The notes: generated from the sequence alone by a model not told the origin. A stretch of DNA of 64,000 nucleotides from Amoebidium appalachense (GCA_963693365.1 CAVNZM010000003.1:5394001-5458000), one strand, 5' to 3'. Shown: positions 24,764 through 36,500, numbered from the stretch's first letter. Numbers and translations are program-made.

Positions 24764-27700
24764 TGTGTGTGAGTGTGTTTGTGTGCGCGTGCGCTAGAAT
24801 TTTGTAGTGATGTGTTTCTCAAGCCAATCAATACATCTAATAAACAGGTCGTAGTTACGCGTGTTTAGTATAAAATCAAGGATGTTGTAATTTACAGGTA
24901 GGCTATCTTTCTGGGTGTCTGTTGTGAATGTGACGTGTGTGTGTTGCGGTATTATGTGGTCTATCAAACTACATTTGGCGATACATGACCGGTTAAACTG
25001 GTGTGTGTGTGTGTTGTTTGGGCATGCAAATGATGCCACCTTATACTTATTAGATCTCCACTGTATAGCACGTGTACAGGAAAAGCGTGGTAATTGATCA
25101 ATAATACCATCAGCTAGAGAAAGACCAGTTCTACAGGAAGGTAATATGTATTTAGGTGTTATACATTTGCGAGTGCCATATTTGGCAATATGGTTGAGGC
25201 GGTCAGTATATATAAAACGAGACATAATAAGGCTTAGTTTTTCAAGGTGTATGCTTTCATCGGGTCTAGTGTCGTGTGGTATCTTTTTCCATTTGTTATA
25301 TTGCGTGATTATCTTGTGATTGTGTACATGTTTAATAAGTAAGTGGCAGTCCAAAGTCACACACACACTATTGCGGGGTTTATTTGTATTTGTGCCCAGG
25401 GGAGAAGGGGAGAGAGAGGGAAGGAAAGAGGGGAGAGGTGAGGAGGGGACAGGTCGGATAGAGAAGAGAGGGTGGGAGGGCAAATACTTCTTTAAGCGGC
25501 TTATGTGCTTATTGAATTTCAGCGCGAGATAGGATACTCTAGCAGCTATTGGGACCAGACCATATATCGAGAGCGTTACAGGCCCAGGTTTACAACAGTT
25601 GTTAGATAGAAAGGAGGCAACTTCTGCTTCAAGGAAATTTGCCAAGGGTTTAAGCGCTCTAGTTCTCTCTTTCTTGATCCAAGCGGCGAGAAGGGGTAAA
25701 CCATATTCACATGCCGGGAAGACAAAAGTGCGAATAAATGTAAGTCTAATAGAAGGATGGAGGGGTATGTCTTTAAAAATATTAGCCGAGAAGAAAGCTA
25801 ACCGCTTACGAGCCAACTCTACCCTCTTTTCGACCATATGGGGAAACATAACACCAACAGAATCAACCGGAACACCAAGATATTTGTATTCTGGAACTAT
25901 AGGTACAGGTTTAGATGATAATGTAAATGTGTGGAAATTGTTGGCTATATCAGGTACAAGAACACCACATTTGTCTATGTTAAGGATCATAAGGTTTGCC
26001 TTGCACCACTCTGACACTACATCGAACAATCTTTGCAGGCGTCTAGGGGTACGGGCAAGGAGGGACAGATCATCAGCATAGAGAAGTGCAGGCGGAAAGT
26101 TATTAATAGGGTCATCGTTTTCGGCGTAAATCTTGACAGCCAAATCATCTATAAATAGGTTAAACAAAAAGGGGCTAAGCAATGAACCCTGCAAGAGACC
26201 TCTAGTACGAGCAAAACCATATGAAAGATGCCCATTGACCACAGCTCTACCATAGGTTTGAGACAAGAGTGCTTCTAACAGAACACCAATGCAGTGTGGT
26301 ACACCCCGTGCAGCAAGCTTTTCCCATAGGAGACCAGGTGAGACAGAATCGTAAGCAGTTTTCCAATCAATAAAGCCAACATATCGTGCACCAACTTGCA
26401 TAGAATCGTGCAGTGCCATTATTTGAACATAACATGAATTGTTTTTACGAAAAGCGGATTGGCATGGGTGTATGTGAAGAATAGATTGAAACCTAGGGTG
26501 ATGTGCAAATAACCTAAGTAAGCAAGCTTCAAAGAATCTACGAACAACCTGGGTTAGTGTAATGGGGCGAAAGGATGATATGGGGCCCTCAGAGTCCTTC
26601 TTAACTATGGGGATCACTAAGGTATCTAACCAAGATGACGGGACATGTCCACATTTAACACACCAAGAAAAGAGAGAGCTTAACATGATAGTAAGATCAG
26701 GTTTAATAGCACGATCACTTTCCTTTTGTGGGTAGGAGGGAACAAGGATTTTAAGAAACCCAGCAGGGAGTCCATCAGGTCCACAAGACTTACTAGAGCT
26801 ATAACTAGATATCACAGACCATATGGTATCGGGACTGAAAAAGGGGAGGATCGATTCTATGGGGATAGATGGGTCTACAGGCCACACAATAGGTTTCTGA
26901 GCGGGGGTCCTATCTTTAAACAGTTCCGAGAAATACTTATCAGAGTCTATGAGGGGGTCTCCAGTGGTATCACCAATAATACGAGCAGGGGGCCCAAATC
27001 GATTCATACTAGCAAGCCGGCGCAAGCTTTCCTTTTGAGACAGGGGTTCACCTAGTCTAGCGGGAGTGGTGTTTGGTAACAAGAGAGCATCGGGATATTC
27101 CTTCCTACCACCGCCAGCATAATCACCGAGATCTATCAAATCATCAACAATAAAGTTAGTGCATGTATCTAGTACGAGATGTGAATCTGGTCTGGCTTGT
27201 GCAGATTCTAATAGGTGCATATATATAGGGTGTTTCGTTGCATAGCATACACATACATCAACTCTACCCCACTGTGACTTGAGCTGGGATAGACGGAGGC
27301 GAAAGGTGGGAGGAGGAGGGGGGAGCATATCAAGGGAGATCTTAGGTAGGAAAAGGATAGGAGAGTGGTCAGATGACCTAGAGAGGTTAGGAGGGAGAGA
27401 GAGTTTTGACATGGTTGATGGCCAAAAGGCCACTCCCCAGTCGGTGTTGTGGGCATGGGATATTTGAGGGAACCGCAAAGTGTGACTTTGGACATACCTT
27501 GCTAAAGGGATAGCACGCTCCGGGGGCTTAGATGGGTACCCGACACTCACTTGCAGTGTGTCTGTGTGGTGGAGTCGCGTGTTAAAATCACCTAAAATAA
27601 CAGTGGACATTGGTAACTGTGACAACTCGTGAGTCAATTCGGCAACCGACATAGATGGTGGGTAATATACAAAAGTAAAAACATTAGAAAGAAACTCTAT

Positions 27701-28076
27701 AGAAACCGAGAATTCCGTTTTTGCTACCGGTTTGCACTTCACTCTCACGTGTGGCGCGGCAAGTACAATAATGCCTCGGTTTTTCGCGTAACCGGGGTGT
27801 GTGGATGTGTCGACCAATGTAGAGTTGAATTTGTGGTGGTTTTTAAACTGTGTTTCGCAAATCACTGTAAACGTGTGGTTCTTTGTCTGTTGTTGTATGT
27901 AGCTGATTTTATCGTCGAGTGTCCCGGGGGGGAGGCCCTTTTGGGGGCCCAGTGTCCGAGCATTCCAGAAGAAGAAGGATAAATTAGGCATCGGTTTGGT
28001 CCGACACCTGTGGGGACGGTTCCCACTTGTCGCTTACGGGGTCGTATGCACGACCTTCCGCCAGCGCGAACAGGTC
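24361..28076 (-). mobile_element. LINE copy 2, full length, young
   Basis: An APE-type non-LTR retrotransposon of 3716 bp flanked by an exact 8-bp duplication ATGAATTT (24353-24360 and 28077-28084). The paralogous empty site is present at 29366-29373 in the duplicated LTR segment, where the same flanks run together without the element. The 5' UTR is only about 85 bp. After the stop come (AC)n (24666-24762 on plus), an A tract (74 T at 24556-24629 on plus) and about 195 bp of unique tail that reaches the target duplication. Copy 1 (5966-8321) has the same tail. Confidence 0.95.
24794..27991 (-). CDS. LINE ORF: AP endonuclease plus reverse transcriptase
   Basis: A single intact 1065-codon frame. 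The N-terminal endonuclease has SFFFWNARTLGP, VICETQ (catalytic Glu), VILGDFNTRL (Asp-Phe-Asn) and RSSDHSPILF (Ser-Asp-His), at roughly residues 5-225. The RT follows from about residue 400: SKSCGPDGLPAGFLKIL, SSFRPITLTQVV, FIDWKTAYDSVS, GLLQGSLLSPFLFNLFIDD, LLYADDLSLLA, YKYLGVPVD. No CCHC or RNase H motif is evident in the C-terminal 300 residues, which include a Pro/Ser-rich linker. One ORF with an AP-type endonuclease suits the CR1/Jockey/RTE side of LINE diversity; I do not assign a clade. With target duplications and an intact frame the element may be active. Confidence 0.94.
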   Translation of the reverse strand: MPNLSFFFWNARTLGPQKGLPPGTLDDKISYIQQQTKNHTFTVICETQFKNHHKFNSTLVDTSTHPGYAKNRGIIVLAAPHVRVKCKPVAKTEFSVSIEFLSNVFTFVYYPPSMSVAELTHELSQLPMSTVILGDFNTRLHHTDTLQVSVGYPSKPPERAIPLARYVQSHTLRFPQISHAHNTDWGVAFWPSTMSKLSLPPNLSRSSDHSPILFLPKISLDMLPPPPPTFRLRLSQLKSQWGRVDVCVCYATKHPIYMHLLESAQARPDSHLVLDTCTNFIVDDLIDLGDYAGGGRKEYPDALLLPNTTPARLGEPLSQKESLRRLASMNRFGPPARIIGDTTGDPLIDSDKYFSELFKDRTPAQKPIVWPVDPSIPIESILPFFSPDTIWSVISSYSSSKSCGPDGLPAGFLKILVPSYPQKESDRAIKPDLTIMLSSLFSWCVKCGHVPSSWLDTLVIPIVKKDSEGPISSFRPITLTQVVRRFFEACLLRLFAHHPRFQSILHIHPCQSAFRKNNSCYVQIMALHDSMQVGARYVGFIDWKTAYDSVSPGLLWEKLAARGVPHCIGVLLEALLSQTYGRAVVNGHLSYGFARTRGLLQGSLLSPFLFNLFIDDLAVKIYAENDDPINNFPPALLYADDLSLLARTPRRLQRLFDVVSEWCKANLMILNIDKCGVLVPDIANNFHTFTLSSKPVPIVPEYKYLGVPVDSVGVMFPHMVEKRVELARKRLAFFSANIFKDIPLHPSIRLTFIRTFVFPACEYGLPLLAAWIKKERTRALKPLANFLEAEVASFLSNNCCKPGPVTLSIYGLVPIAARVSYLALKFNKHISRLKKYLPSHPLFSIRPVPSSPLPSFLPSLSPSPLGTNTNKPRNSVCVTLDCHLLIKHVHNHKIITQYNKWKKIPHDTRPDESIHLEKLSLIMSRFIYTDRLNHIAKYGTRKCITPKYILPSCRTGLSLADGIIDQLPRFSCTRAIQWRSNKYKVASFACPNNTHTHQFNRSCIAKCSLIDHIIPQHTHVTFTTDTQKDSLPVNYNILDFILNTRNYDLFIRCIDWLEKHITTKF

Positions 28077-28235
28077 ATGAATTTGTACTTGGAGTCATAG
28101 GCAGAGACCAGATCCGCCGAGACCCTGCCCGAGCCTCATGGCTCCCCCTATACTATGCCGCTGATTACGCTCATATATGGTAGCAGAGACAGCCCGACCA
28201 CCCTCTGATGGCCTAGCCGCTTTCCACTGCGCACT

Positions 28236-29287
28236 AAGGGTATGTAAATCTATCTCAAAAAAAAGCCTATCTTTCTTTTAGATTTTTCCCAATCTTTCCC
28301 AAAATCGACCTAACTTTCCTAGATCCTTTCCCGGAAATTCTTGAAAAATGAACCTATCTTTCCCAAAATCTTTCCCACCAGGTACCTATCTTTCCAAGAA
28401 ATTTCCCGTCTTTCTCGAAAGCTACCTAAATTTCTTTCGAAATTTCTCGCCATAAACACATATACACACGCACGCGCACAAAGTGTACACAGGCACACAC
28501 GTGCACACGCGCACACACTTCATGGTTGGTGGGCTCAGTGGCAATGAGATCGGCCACCAGAAAAGTGGAAGTGGTACTTTTACGTTTCGTAATGCTGACA
28601 GCTGCAGCAGAGAATGAGGCCATTTTGAAGAGATTCGAGTACAAGTAGAAATCGTACGGTGTTTCTGTCAAGTGCAATTGCAAGTTACAGCATATATACC
28701 CTTCCAAAGTGTCAACAATCGCTTGCAAACATTTGTTTTCATTGGTTGAATGCTGCCAATTACATTAATCTTGCGATTTCAGCCACTACAATCGTTTCCC
28801 TCCAAGAGTAAATTTTTTTAAAGTGGTGCTTAGGCTGCACTGGCGGGCCCGCCAGTGTTCCGGTCAATTATAGTTAGCCTACGGTCAAGCTCTTGTTATG
28901 CTCACTTTGATTGGATTACAAACAATCCCATCGCCCCTCTCTCAGGAAAACAGTGTCATTGGACATGGTTAAGACTCCCACCTTTTTTGGTTTGTTTACG
29001 AGTCTTGCAGTCCAATCATGTGCCTTCCAAAGGAAGAGGGCAAAAGCCGGTAAACCATACCCTATATACCACATACATACCCCTAGACCACGAGAAATTT
29101 GGATCTTTCCGGCCTACTTTTTTCGAAATTCCCGAGATAGATCGCTCGGATCAAACAAGATCATCTATCCCACGATATCCTAAATTTCTCGCTCCTTTCC
29201 CAAAATTTCACCTATCTTTCCGGCAACTTTCCTTTCCGGCAAGGTACCTAAATTTCCCGAGAATACTAGATAGATGTACATACCCTT
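28236..29287. mobile_element. Non-autonomous MULE-like inverted-repeat element
   Basis: The ends are AAGGGTATGTAAATCTATCT and, reversed, AAGGGTATGTACATCTATCT (20-bp terminal inverted repeats, one mismatch). A perfect 10-bp direct repeat ACTGCGCACT flanks them (28226-28235 and 29288-29297). A 9-11-bp duplication is typical of Mutator-like elements. The subterminal regions are rich in cctatctttcc and aaatttcccg motifs in both orientations. The 1052-bp interior encodes nothing recognisable, so it would depend on a transposase in trans. It is inserted in the LTR of Copia-A. Confidence 0.85.
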
Positions 29288-29610
29288 ACTGCGCACTGCT
29301 ATGAGCTCGGGGCGAGCTCACTCCCGCTGCCGAGATGTATGAGTGAGATTGTCCCACAATCACACGCATATGAATTTGTACTTGGAGTCATAGGCAGAGA
29401 CCAGATCCGCCGAGACCCTGCCCGAGCCTCATGGCTCCCCCTATACTATGCCGCTGATTACGCTCATATACTGGATGGCTCGCTGCCGTTTGATTGGCTC
29501 GGAGCGCACCGCCTGCTAGTCCCGTCTGGATGGGACTAGGGCTCGGTTAGCTGTGTGCTCTACCCGATGTATTTTCCCGAGAGCGCAATTGGTTGTGCTC
29601 CCCCGCGGAG

Positions 29611-29641
29611 TATATAAACCCCGCCAGAAATCCATAATAAA
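29611..29641 (+). promoter_or_regulatory. Copia-A LTR promoter core and poly(A) signal
   Basis: TATATAAA at 29611-29618 lies in a GC-rich context and AATAAA follows at 29636-29641. The arrangement (TATA box then polyadenylation signal inside an LTR) suits an R region starting just after the TATA box. The distance is short, so the AATAAA may serve the 3' LTR only. Confidence 0.5.
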
Positions 29642-29923
29642 CCGGGAGTTATATCGATGACTGACTGTTACACAGACTCTCCAGCACCATGTGAACACTT
29701 GTGTGATACTTTAATAGGTGATAGTGCATGCAGCCCGAATCGGATTAAGTACACACTTAGTAGGTAGTATATTGCACCCGTATAGAGACTGATCACCTCC
29801 GTGTGTGTGTGTGCAACGACTATACACTCTACTCGTGTTAAGTGCAGACTCTGCTACGTGTGGGAACTTCAAGGTATTTTTCTCTCAGGTTTTGTGCCTT
29901 CGGAACGCTTCCACTGCTTCGAA

Positions 29924-32337
29924 AATGGCACCAAGGTCGAATGATAGGCCTAGACTGACCGTTAGCATTGACTGGGTGGCGTTTGAGCCGTTGTGGCTAG
30001 CTTACGCTGAGTCCAAGGGGTTGCCGACTGTTACATGGCACCCCCTTCCAACAAGGCGCGCAGGAAGCGTCGTTCATCCCCTGCGCCAGCTGGCAACGTG
30101 TCTGCCAGTCCCGAGGCTGTTGTGGAGGCCACGCCCCTGCGTGGCGGCCATGGCAACAGCATGTTGACCGTGATTCCGGCATCCCTGATGACGGCCCTAG
30201 TCTCAACACCGACCCCTCCCGTGTTGAGGAGGATACCCGTGCGGCGCCCCGCCCCGCCCTGCGCCAGCCCCAGTACAGCTCGGACTCTGAGGCCGAATGA
30301 TGGCAGCGATGGTGAGCGTGCCAGCATGAGTGCGTCACGCGCCCGGCGCCTCGAAGGCAAAGCCAAGTACAAACTGATGGCTGCTGTTGATGACACCCTC
30401 CGCCCCCAGACTCAGTACTGTGCGTCTGCCTGAGCCATGTGGACCGCGCTCAAGACCACCTACAGTGTGCTGACCCCTGATGCTCGTGCTATGCTGCACA
30501 ACAGGTGGGCGCAGCTGGCTGCTGAGCCCAAGGACACCATTGCAGCGATCTTTGCCAAGGTGTTCAACCTGCAGCATCAGCTGACGGCAGCCGGCATCCC
30601 CGAGTCGGAGGAGCAAGTGCGGCTGAAGATATTGGACATGATCCCTAACCGTCTGCGCGCTGCCAAGGAGGTGCTGAGCATGGAGCGTGTGCCCCGGTCA
30701 CTCGATGAGATGAAGCACATGCTGCTGACCCAGGAGATCAATCTGCAACGGCAAGGTGTGCAGCCCAGGCAGCCGCCTCCGCGCCGTGACCCGCCTACCG
30801 TCCCTGCGTTGGCTGCTGCTGCCACCACTCCGGCCAAGGATGATCCAAGCAAGCATGGCGGCCGCGGCGGCCCTGGCGGCAAAGGCGGCAACGGCGGCCG
30901 GCGTGGCGCAGGCAACCCTGGTGCTGCTCTGGACCGTGCCTACTGCATGAAGAACGGTCTCTGCTTCAAGTGCAAGAAGCCTGGCCACCAGCAGACCCAG
31001 TGCCCGACCATGCTGGAGACAATGCGTGCGAACCTGGCAGCTGCGGACGCCCTTGCTGGCGACATTGGTGACGCTTTTTGCATGGTGACGTCACTTCGGC
31101 CTTCATGTGCACAGCGGGCGGCCCGCCTGCCGTTGGGCTGGACGACAAGTGGACCTGGGATGGCGCAGCCTCCCACCACATGACGTGCCACAAAGATGAC
31201 TTCACCACCCTTGTGCCCCTCAACCCTGCAGGCACCGTGAAAGTAGGTGGTGGCACCGTGCCTGCGGAGGGCCGTCGCACTGTGCAGGTGACTGCATGGC
31301 ACAGGGGTGTGGCTGCGCGCATCACGCTGGATGCCCTGTACGTGCCTGCACTGGGTGCACCTGTTTTCGGCACCCACTGCTGCACAGGCTAGGTGCAGCT
31401 CGTTGGTGGCAGCTGACCGTGTCACCGTCTTCAAGACTGACGGCCGTGCCTACTTTGAGTGTGCCCGTGACCCTGTGGCCAACCTCTACATGTGCCCCTT
31501 CACAGCACCTGGCAAGGAGCTGCCCATAGATGCCCGGGCCCTGATGGCCACACTGGAGGGTGCTACCCCGTGTGTGCTGGCCGAGTGCACCACCATGGTG
31601 TGCAAGATCGTCACCCCACCACCTGGCTTTGAGGTGGGTACAGCTGCACCGGCCCGGGCGCCTGCACCCTCCGCCCCTGCCCCTGGTGTTTGGATCCCCC
31701 CACCCACCCCGCCAAGGACCCCCCTCTGTTGACGAATTTGCCGACTTACCGGATCTGGGGGTCTCTGATGACGAATTTTCCGAGGGTGAGGAGGAGGCAT
31801 CCGATGGGGAGGAGGCCGGCGCCCGGGAGCAGGAGGAGTGCAGGCCCCTGGCTGCTGTGCGCCCACCAGTTACAACACCACTGCGAGGCCCAGTGGCACC
31901 TGCTGCAGCAGGCACCGTGCCTGCACCAGCACCTGCCCCAGCCACCGATGCCTGCACCCTGCCCGAGGCTGCCCTACCCCCAGTGCTACCTCTGCCGACC
32001 CCACCACGGAGCCAGCAGTGCAGCACCCGTGGATCCCCTTCAAGAATGCGGCCAAGGCCAGCTACGAGACCTGGCACCAGCGCTATGGCCACATCGGCAA
32101 GACTGGCCTGCTGCAGCTGGCGTGCAGCGGCATGGTTAAGGGTCTGGAGCTCACCACCAGCCCCTCTGCCACCCCTGCCGTGTGTGATGGGTGTGCCATC
32201 GGCAAGGCCAAGCAGCACCCCTTCCCTACTCAAGGCCGCCAGCGTGCAGACACAGTGCTTGGCATTGTGCACGTGGATGTGGGTAGCCCCTACCAGCGGT
32301 CTGTAGACGGCTACTACTTCGTGCTTGTGGCTGTGGA
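29924..32337 (+). pseudogene. Copia-A gag, protease and integrase N-terminus, broken
   Basis: The ATG at 29924 opens MAPRSNDRPRLTVSIDWVAF, then the frame shifts near 30035 and a TGA lies at 30431. Gag resumes at 30437 (ARAMLHNRWAQLAAEPKDTI) and reaches a CCHC knuckle CFKCKKPGHQQTQC at about 30963-31002. The protease site WDGAASHHM is near 31160. After a Pro/Ala-rich stretch with several shifts come the integrase zinc motif WHQRYGHIGKTG and VCDGCAIGKAK, then HVDVGSPY, the first integrase Asp strand, immediately before Copia-B interrupts it at 32338. Confidence 0.8.
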
Positions 32338-33045
32338 TGTTATTTTGTGTGGGTAAACGGAGAAGCAGAGAGCACAGATGGGTGTTATGTAAAACACAAC
32401 ACAAAGACACACGGGAAAAACACAACCGGAGAGGAGGAACGATTTCTGGAACCATAGGAAGTGAATACGACTGCTTGTGATTTATTTCAAGATGAGGTCC
32501 CTTTTATACTTGGGAATGTGAAACGATAAACCAATCAAAAGAATGAAAACTATGAGTGTAAAATATATCGAATAAAATGTCTGTCGACATTTAGAATATA
32601 AAACTCAATCCTCTAATGAAAGAAACTTCTAATAAAAGCACGGAAACATTTAATAAAATGAAACCACTTATGTAACTATTAATTCATAACATATATTTAT
32701 ACATGTTCTTATCATAACACGTCTAAATATAATTTTTCCTAATAGTTGAAGAACATAGCACAATGCTACGTCGTGGGAAAGGAATGAGAAAGGAATGTAA
32801 GTTACTATATTTGGGAAAATACAAACGAGATATGATTGGATGACATATATAGATTTTGACGCAAACGACAATACGTGTGCACGAGCTAAGTATGTCGATA
32901 CGTACACAGATCTAAGATGTCGTGTACACGGAAACGGAAAAGAAAGAAAGAAATGAAGAAAGGAAAAGGAAACAAACTACAACAACTAATAAATAAATAC
33001 CAAACTCAACTTCTAAGTCTTGCTGAGAATTAAGTGAAGATGACA
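32338..33045 (-). repeat. 3' LTR of Copia-B
   Basis: 708 bp, reading TGTCATCTTCAC to AAAATAACA on the minus strand. Same length as the partner at 38019-38726 and no difference noticed by eye, so the insertion is recent. Confidence 0.95.
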
Positions 33046-33526
33046 TCCCCACTCAAGGGTTGGAAGTTGGGTTCTCGTGAAGTTTGTTGATGTGACTGTT
33101 GATGTTAAGACTTTCACACATGTAGAAGTAGGTGCCGTGAAGTCACAGTCAAGTTTCCCCACTCGAGAAGACAATGGAGAAGACTTGAAGGTGCAAGCCG
33201 GGGAAGAAAACCAAAACGGAAGAAGCACACAACGACGGTTGCCTCTGAAGACTCGGAAGATGACGGTAGCCAATGACGTGATATATAAATATATATAGAA
33301 GAAACAACTAGTGTATGTGTGACGTGTTGGTGGCTAATGATAAATACATTATATATATGGTGGTATATAAATAAACGACGGATGGTGGAGAAGAAATCCC
33401 CACTGAAGATGCACACACTGAAGATCGATGAAGACAGCAGTAGACTTTCGTTGGGAGGTGTCTCTACACGGTGATGTGTAGACCACTGGCCAGGGCCCCA
33501 ACCTACTTGAAGACCACTGTAGATGA

Positions 33527-33578
<52 letters not shown>

Positions 33579-33579
33579 C

Positions 33580-36500
33580 TCAGTCACGAAGACTGAGTGA
33601 ATCACGGTGCTGCTCGTGGGAGGGCCCGGGCAGGGGCTTGGTGAAGATGTCAGCCACGTTGTCTTTGCTGGACACGTAGGTGACGACCACATCCCCACTC
33701 TTGATGTAGTCCTTCGTGTTGTGGTAACGGACTGCAATGTGTTTGGTCCGGTGCTTGATGCTGTTGGTGTGCAGGAGGGCAATGGTGGACTGGTTGTCAC
33801 AGTAGACGGGGGTGGGGTCGGTCATCGGGTAGCCGAGTTCACGGAGGAGATCACGGTGCCAGATGACGTTTTGAACAGCAGCATTGATGGCCAGAAGCTC
33901 AGCCTCAGTGGTGGATGTTGCCGTGATGGACTGCAGCTTCGAATACCATGTGATGGGTATGCCCTTGAAGAAGATGACGTATCCGGTGGTTGAACGACGG
34001 GTGTTGGGGCAGTTGGCAAAGTCAGCATCAGAATAACACTCCAGCAAGGGGGTGTTGTCGTCGGAAGCAGACTTGTCGTAGTGAAGGCCGAGGTTGGAAG
34101 TGCCGATGAGGTACCGAACTACACGGAGTAGATATTCCCATGCAAGTTTGGTGGGGTTGGCACTGAATCTACCGAGGTAGCCGATGGCAAAGGAGATGTC
34201 GGGCCGGGAACAACGAGCAACCCACAAAAGACGGCCGAGTAGTTCACGGTAGGGAACCTTGATGGGTGGTGAGTCGTTCTCGTTGATGGTGATGACGGTG
34301 CCGACGGGAATGGGAGTAGCCTTGGGGTGAGCATCGTTGAGGTTGAAGTCTCTGACGATGTCGTTGATGTAGGATTGCTGAAGCAGCTTGAGGTGACCGG
34401 GGGTGTGGATGAGGTGGGTGCCAAGGAAGATGTCGGGAAGGTCAACCTTGCAGAGAGCTGACTTCATGATGTGGTCTACTAGATCCTTGGTGTGGGAGGA
34501 GTTGGCCGTGCAGATGATGATGACGTCGTCCACATAGTTGCCAGTGAGGATGATGTCACCGTTGGGGAAGGTCTTGATGTAGACACATGGATCTGAACGG
34601 AGACGTTCGAGACCGTGAGCAAGGAGGACCTTGTCGAAGTACTCATACCAGGCCAGTGATGCTTGCTTGAGCCCGTAGAGTGCCTTCTTAAGTTTCCAGA
34701 CCTTGTGTTCGTTGCCGGGGGTGATGAAGCCAGGTGGTGGCTCAATGTAGATGTCTTCTTGAAGAGGACTGTTGAGGAAGGCAGTTGAGACGTCGAGTTG
34801 ATGAATCTCATGGTTGCCGTCCACACCGATGGCAAGGAGGGCACGGACGGAGGAGGACATCACCACGGGGGAAGAGGTGTCACCGTAGTCAACACCGTAG
34901 ACTTGAGTGAAGCCCTTTGCAACACCACGAGCTTTGATCTTGGTGTCACCGGCTGAGTTGAGGACTTTCTCAGTCACAATCCACTTGAACTTGATGATGT
35001 TGGCACCAGGGGGGGATCAACAATGGTGAAGACATCCTTGGTGATGAAGGCTTGGTACTCGGAGGTGAGGGCAGCTATGACGGCATCACCGTTGGGACCG
35101 TTGCAAAGCTTTTGAATGCCCTTGGGGAGCTGGTCAATGTTGATGGTCGGTGCTACGATGCTGACCAGTGCCGTTGGAGTCTTGGTGAGACGTGTAGACC
35201 GACGAAGGTTGGGCTTGGGGGGGTCCTTGAGGGGGGTGGTGGCCGGGTAGGTGGTGGAGGCCGGGATAGGGGCATGGAAGCCAGGAATAGGACCGGTGGT
35301 GAGGGGGGCATCGGTGTCCACAGGGCTGCTCGTGGCCGAGTGGAAGGTGGGGGACCCAGGACGAACCGGAGTCATGTAGCCGGGTTGATGCACAGCAACG
35401 GGGGGGGCCGGCAGCAAGGGTTGTTGGCCAGTGGGGGGGGGGCTCGGGGGAGGCACGGGTTCAACCGGGGCTGGTTGGTTGTGCCAGGACGGTTGGGAGA
35501 TGACCACAGACGGAGTTTCATCGTCGTCGTCGGAGGGGGGGTCCAATGTCGGCAGATCGGGTTTGGGGGGAACGGAGACCTGATTGGTGCTGCCCGTGAA
35601 TTTCGACTCGTCGAAGATCACATCACGGCAGATCTTGATTTGGTTGCTGGCAAGGTCGAGGATCTTGTGTGCCTTGGAGGGTAGGTCCCAGCCGACGTAG
35701 GTGCCGACTCTGACGGTTGATGCCAGCTTGTTCCTCTTTGACCGGGGAACATGGACATAGGCAGGGGAGCCGAACACGTGGAGCTGGGAGACGTCGGGTT
35801 TGAAGCCGTGGAAGGCCTCGAAGGGAGTGTTGCCGTTGGCAGCAGATGACGGTGTGACGTTGATGATGTAGCTTGTATGCTTGAGAGCAGCAACCCACAA
35901 CTTGGGAGAGAGAGGTTGGTCCTTGTCGGCATGGAGGAAGCAACGGACTGTCTCTTGCAGTTCTCTCATCTTCCGTTCAACAACACCATTGTGTTGTGGT
36001 GTGTCGACGGGGGCAAACTCCATGATGATGCCTTTCTGCTTGCAGTAGGCCTCGGTGTCCTTGGAGGTGAACTCAGAGCCGGAGTCAAACCGAAGATGGG
36101 TGACGATCTCAGGTGTCTGACGTTCGATGGTTTCAACGAGAGACTGAATGTGGCTGAGGGTTTCACCACGGTTGTAAAGGGGGAACACGGTGGTGTAACC
36201 GGTGGCATCACAAACACACACCAGAGCAACCTTGTAGCCTCCGTAGGAAGCACAGGGAGCTTCGAAGAAGTCCAGGTGCCACTTAGCACCGGGAATGGTG
36301 AACTTGGAACGGGTGCCGGGAAAGGGGGCCTTGGTGGTCTTGCCAGACATGCAGCCGAAGCAGTCACTGTTGTCGGGTGACTTGAGGGAGGGGGCATGCC
36401 GATGACAAGCTCATCCTTGGCCATCCTGGTGACGGTGGAGAGGGCACGGTGGCCGAGACGGTTGTGCCAAAGGGTGAGGTCGTCGGGTGGTTGAGTCCTT

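Larger units (their letters stand above)
24164..29887 (+). repeat. 5' LTR of Copia-A, interrupted twice
   Basis: Removing the LINE, the MULE-like element and their target duplications leaves roughly 0.94 kb running from TGTTGGAATA to ctctCA. A segment of about 135 bp (tatgagtgagattg to cgctcatata) occurs twice in the LTR: once split by the LINE (24321-24360 plus 28085-28180) and once intact (29338-29471). Duplicated LTR segments of this kind often carry enhancers; that is inference. The left boundary is less certain than the right. Confidence 0.6.

Noticed and set aside
28236-29287. Tc1/mariner-type element with TA duplication.
   Set aside because: TA does flank shifted ends, but the perfect 10-bp duplication outside 20-bp inverted repeats is the stronger explanation.
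35052-35684. Antisense frames of 60-380 codons opposite the copia and LINE genes.
   Set aside because: The sense strand carries conserved motifs in each case; the antisense frames follow from GC-rich codon use.
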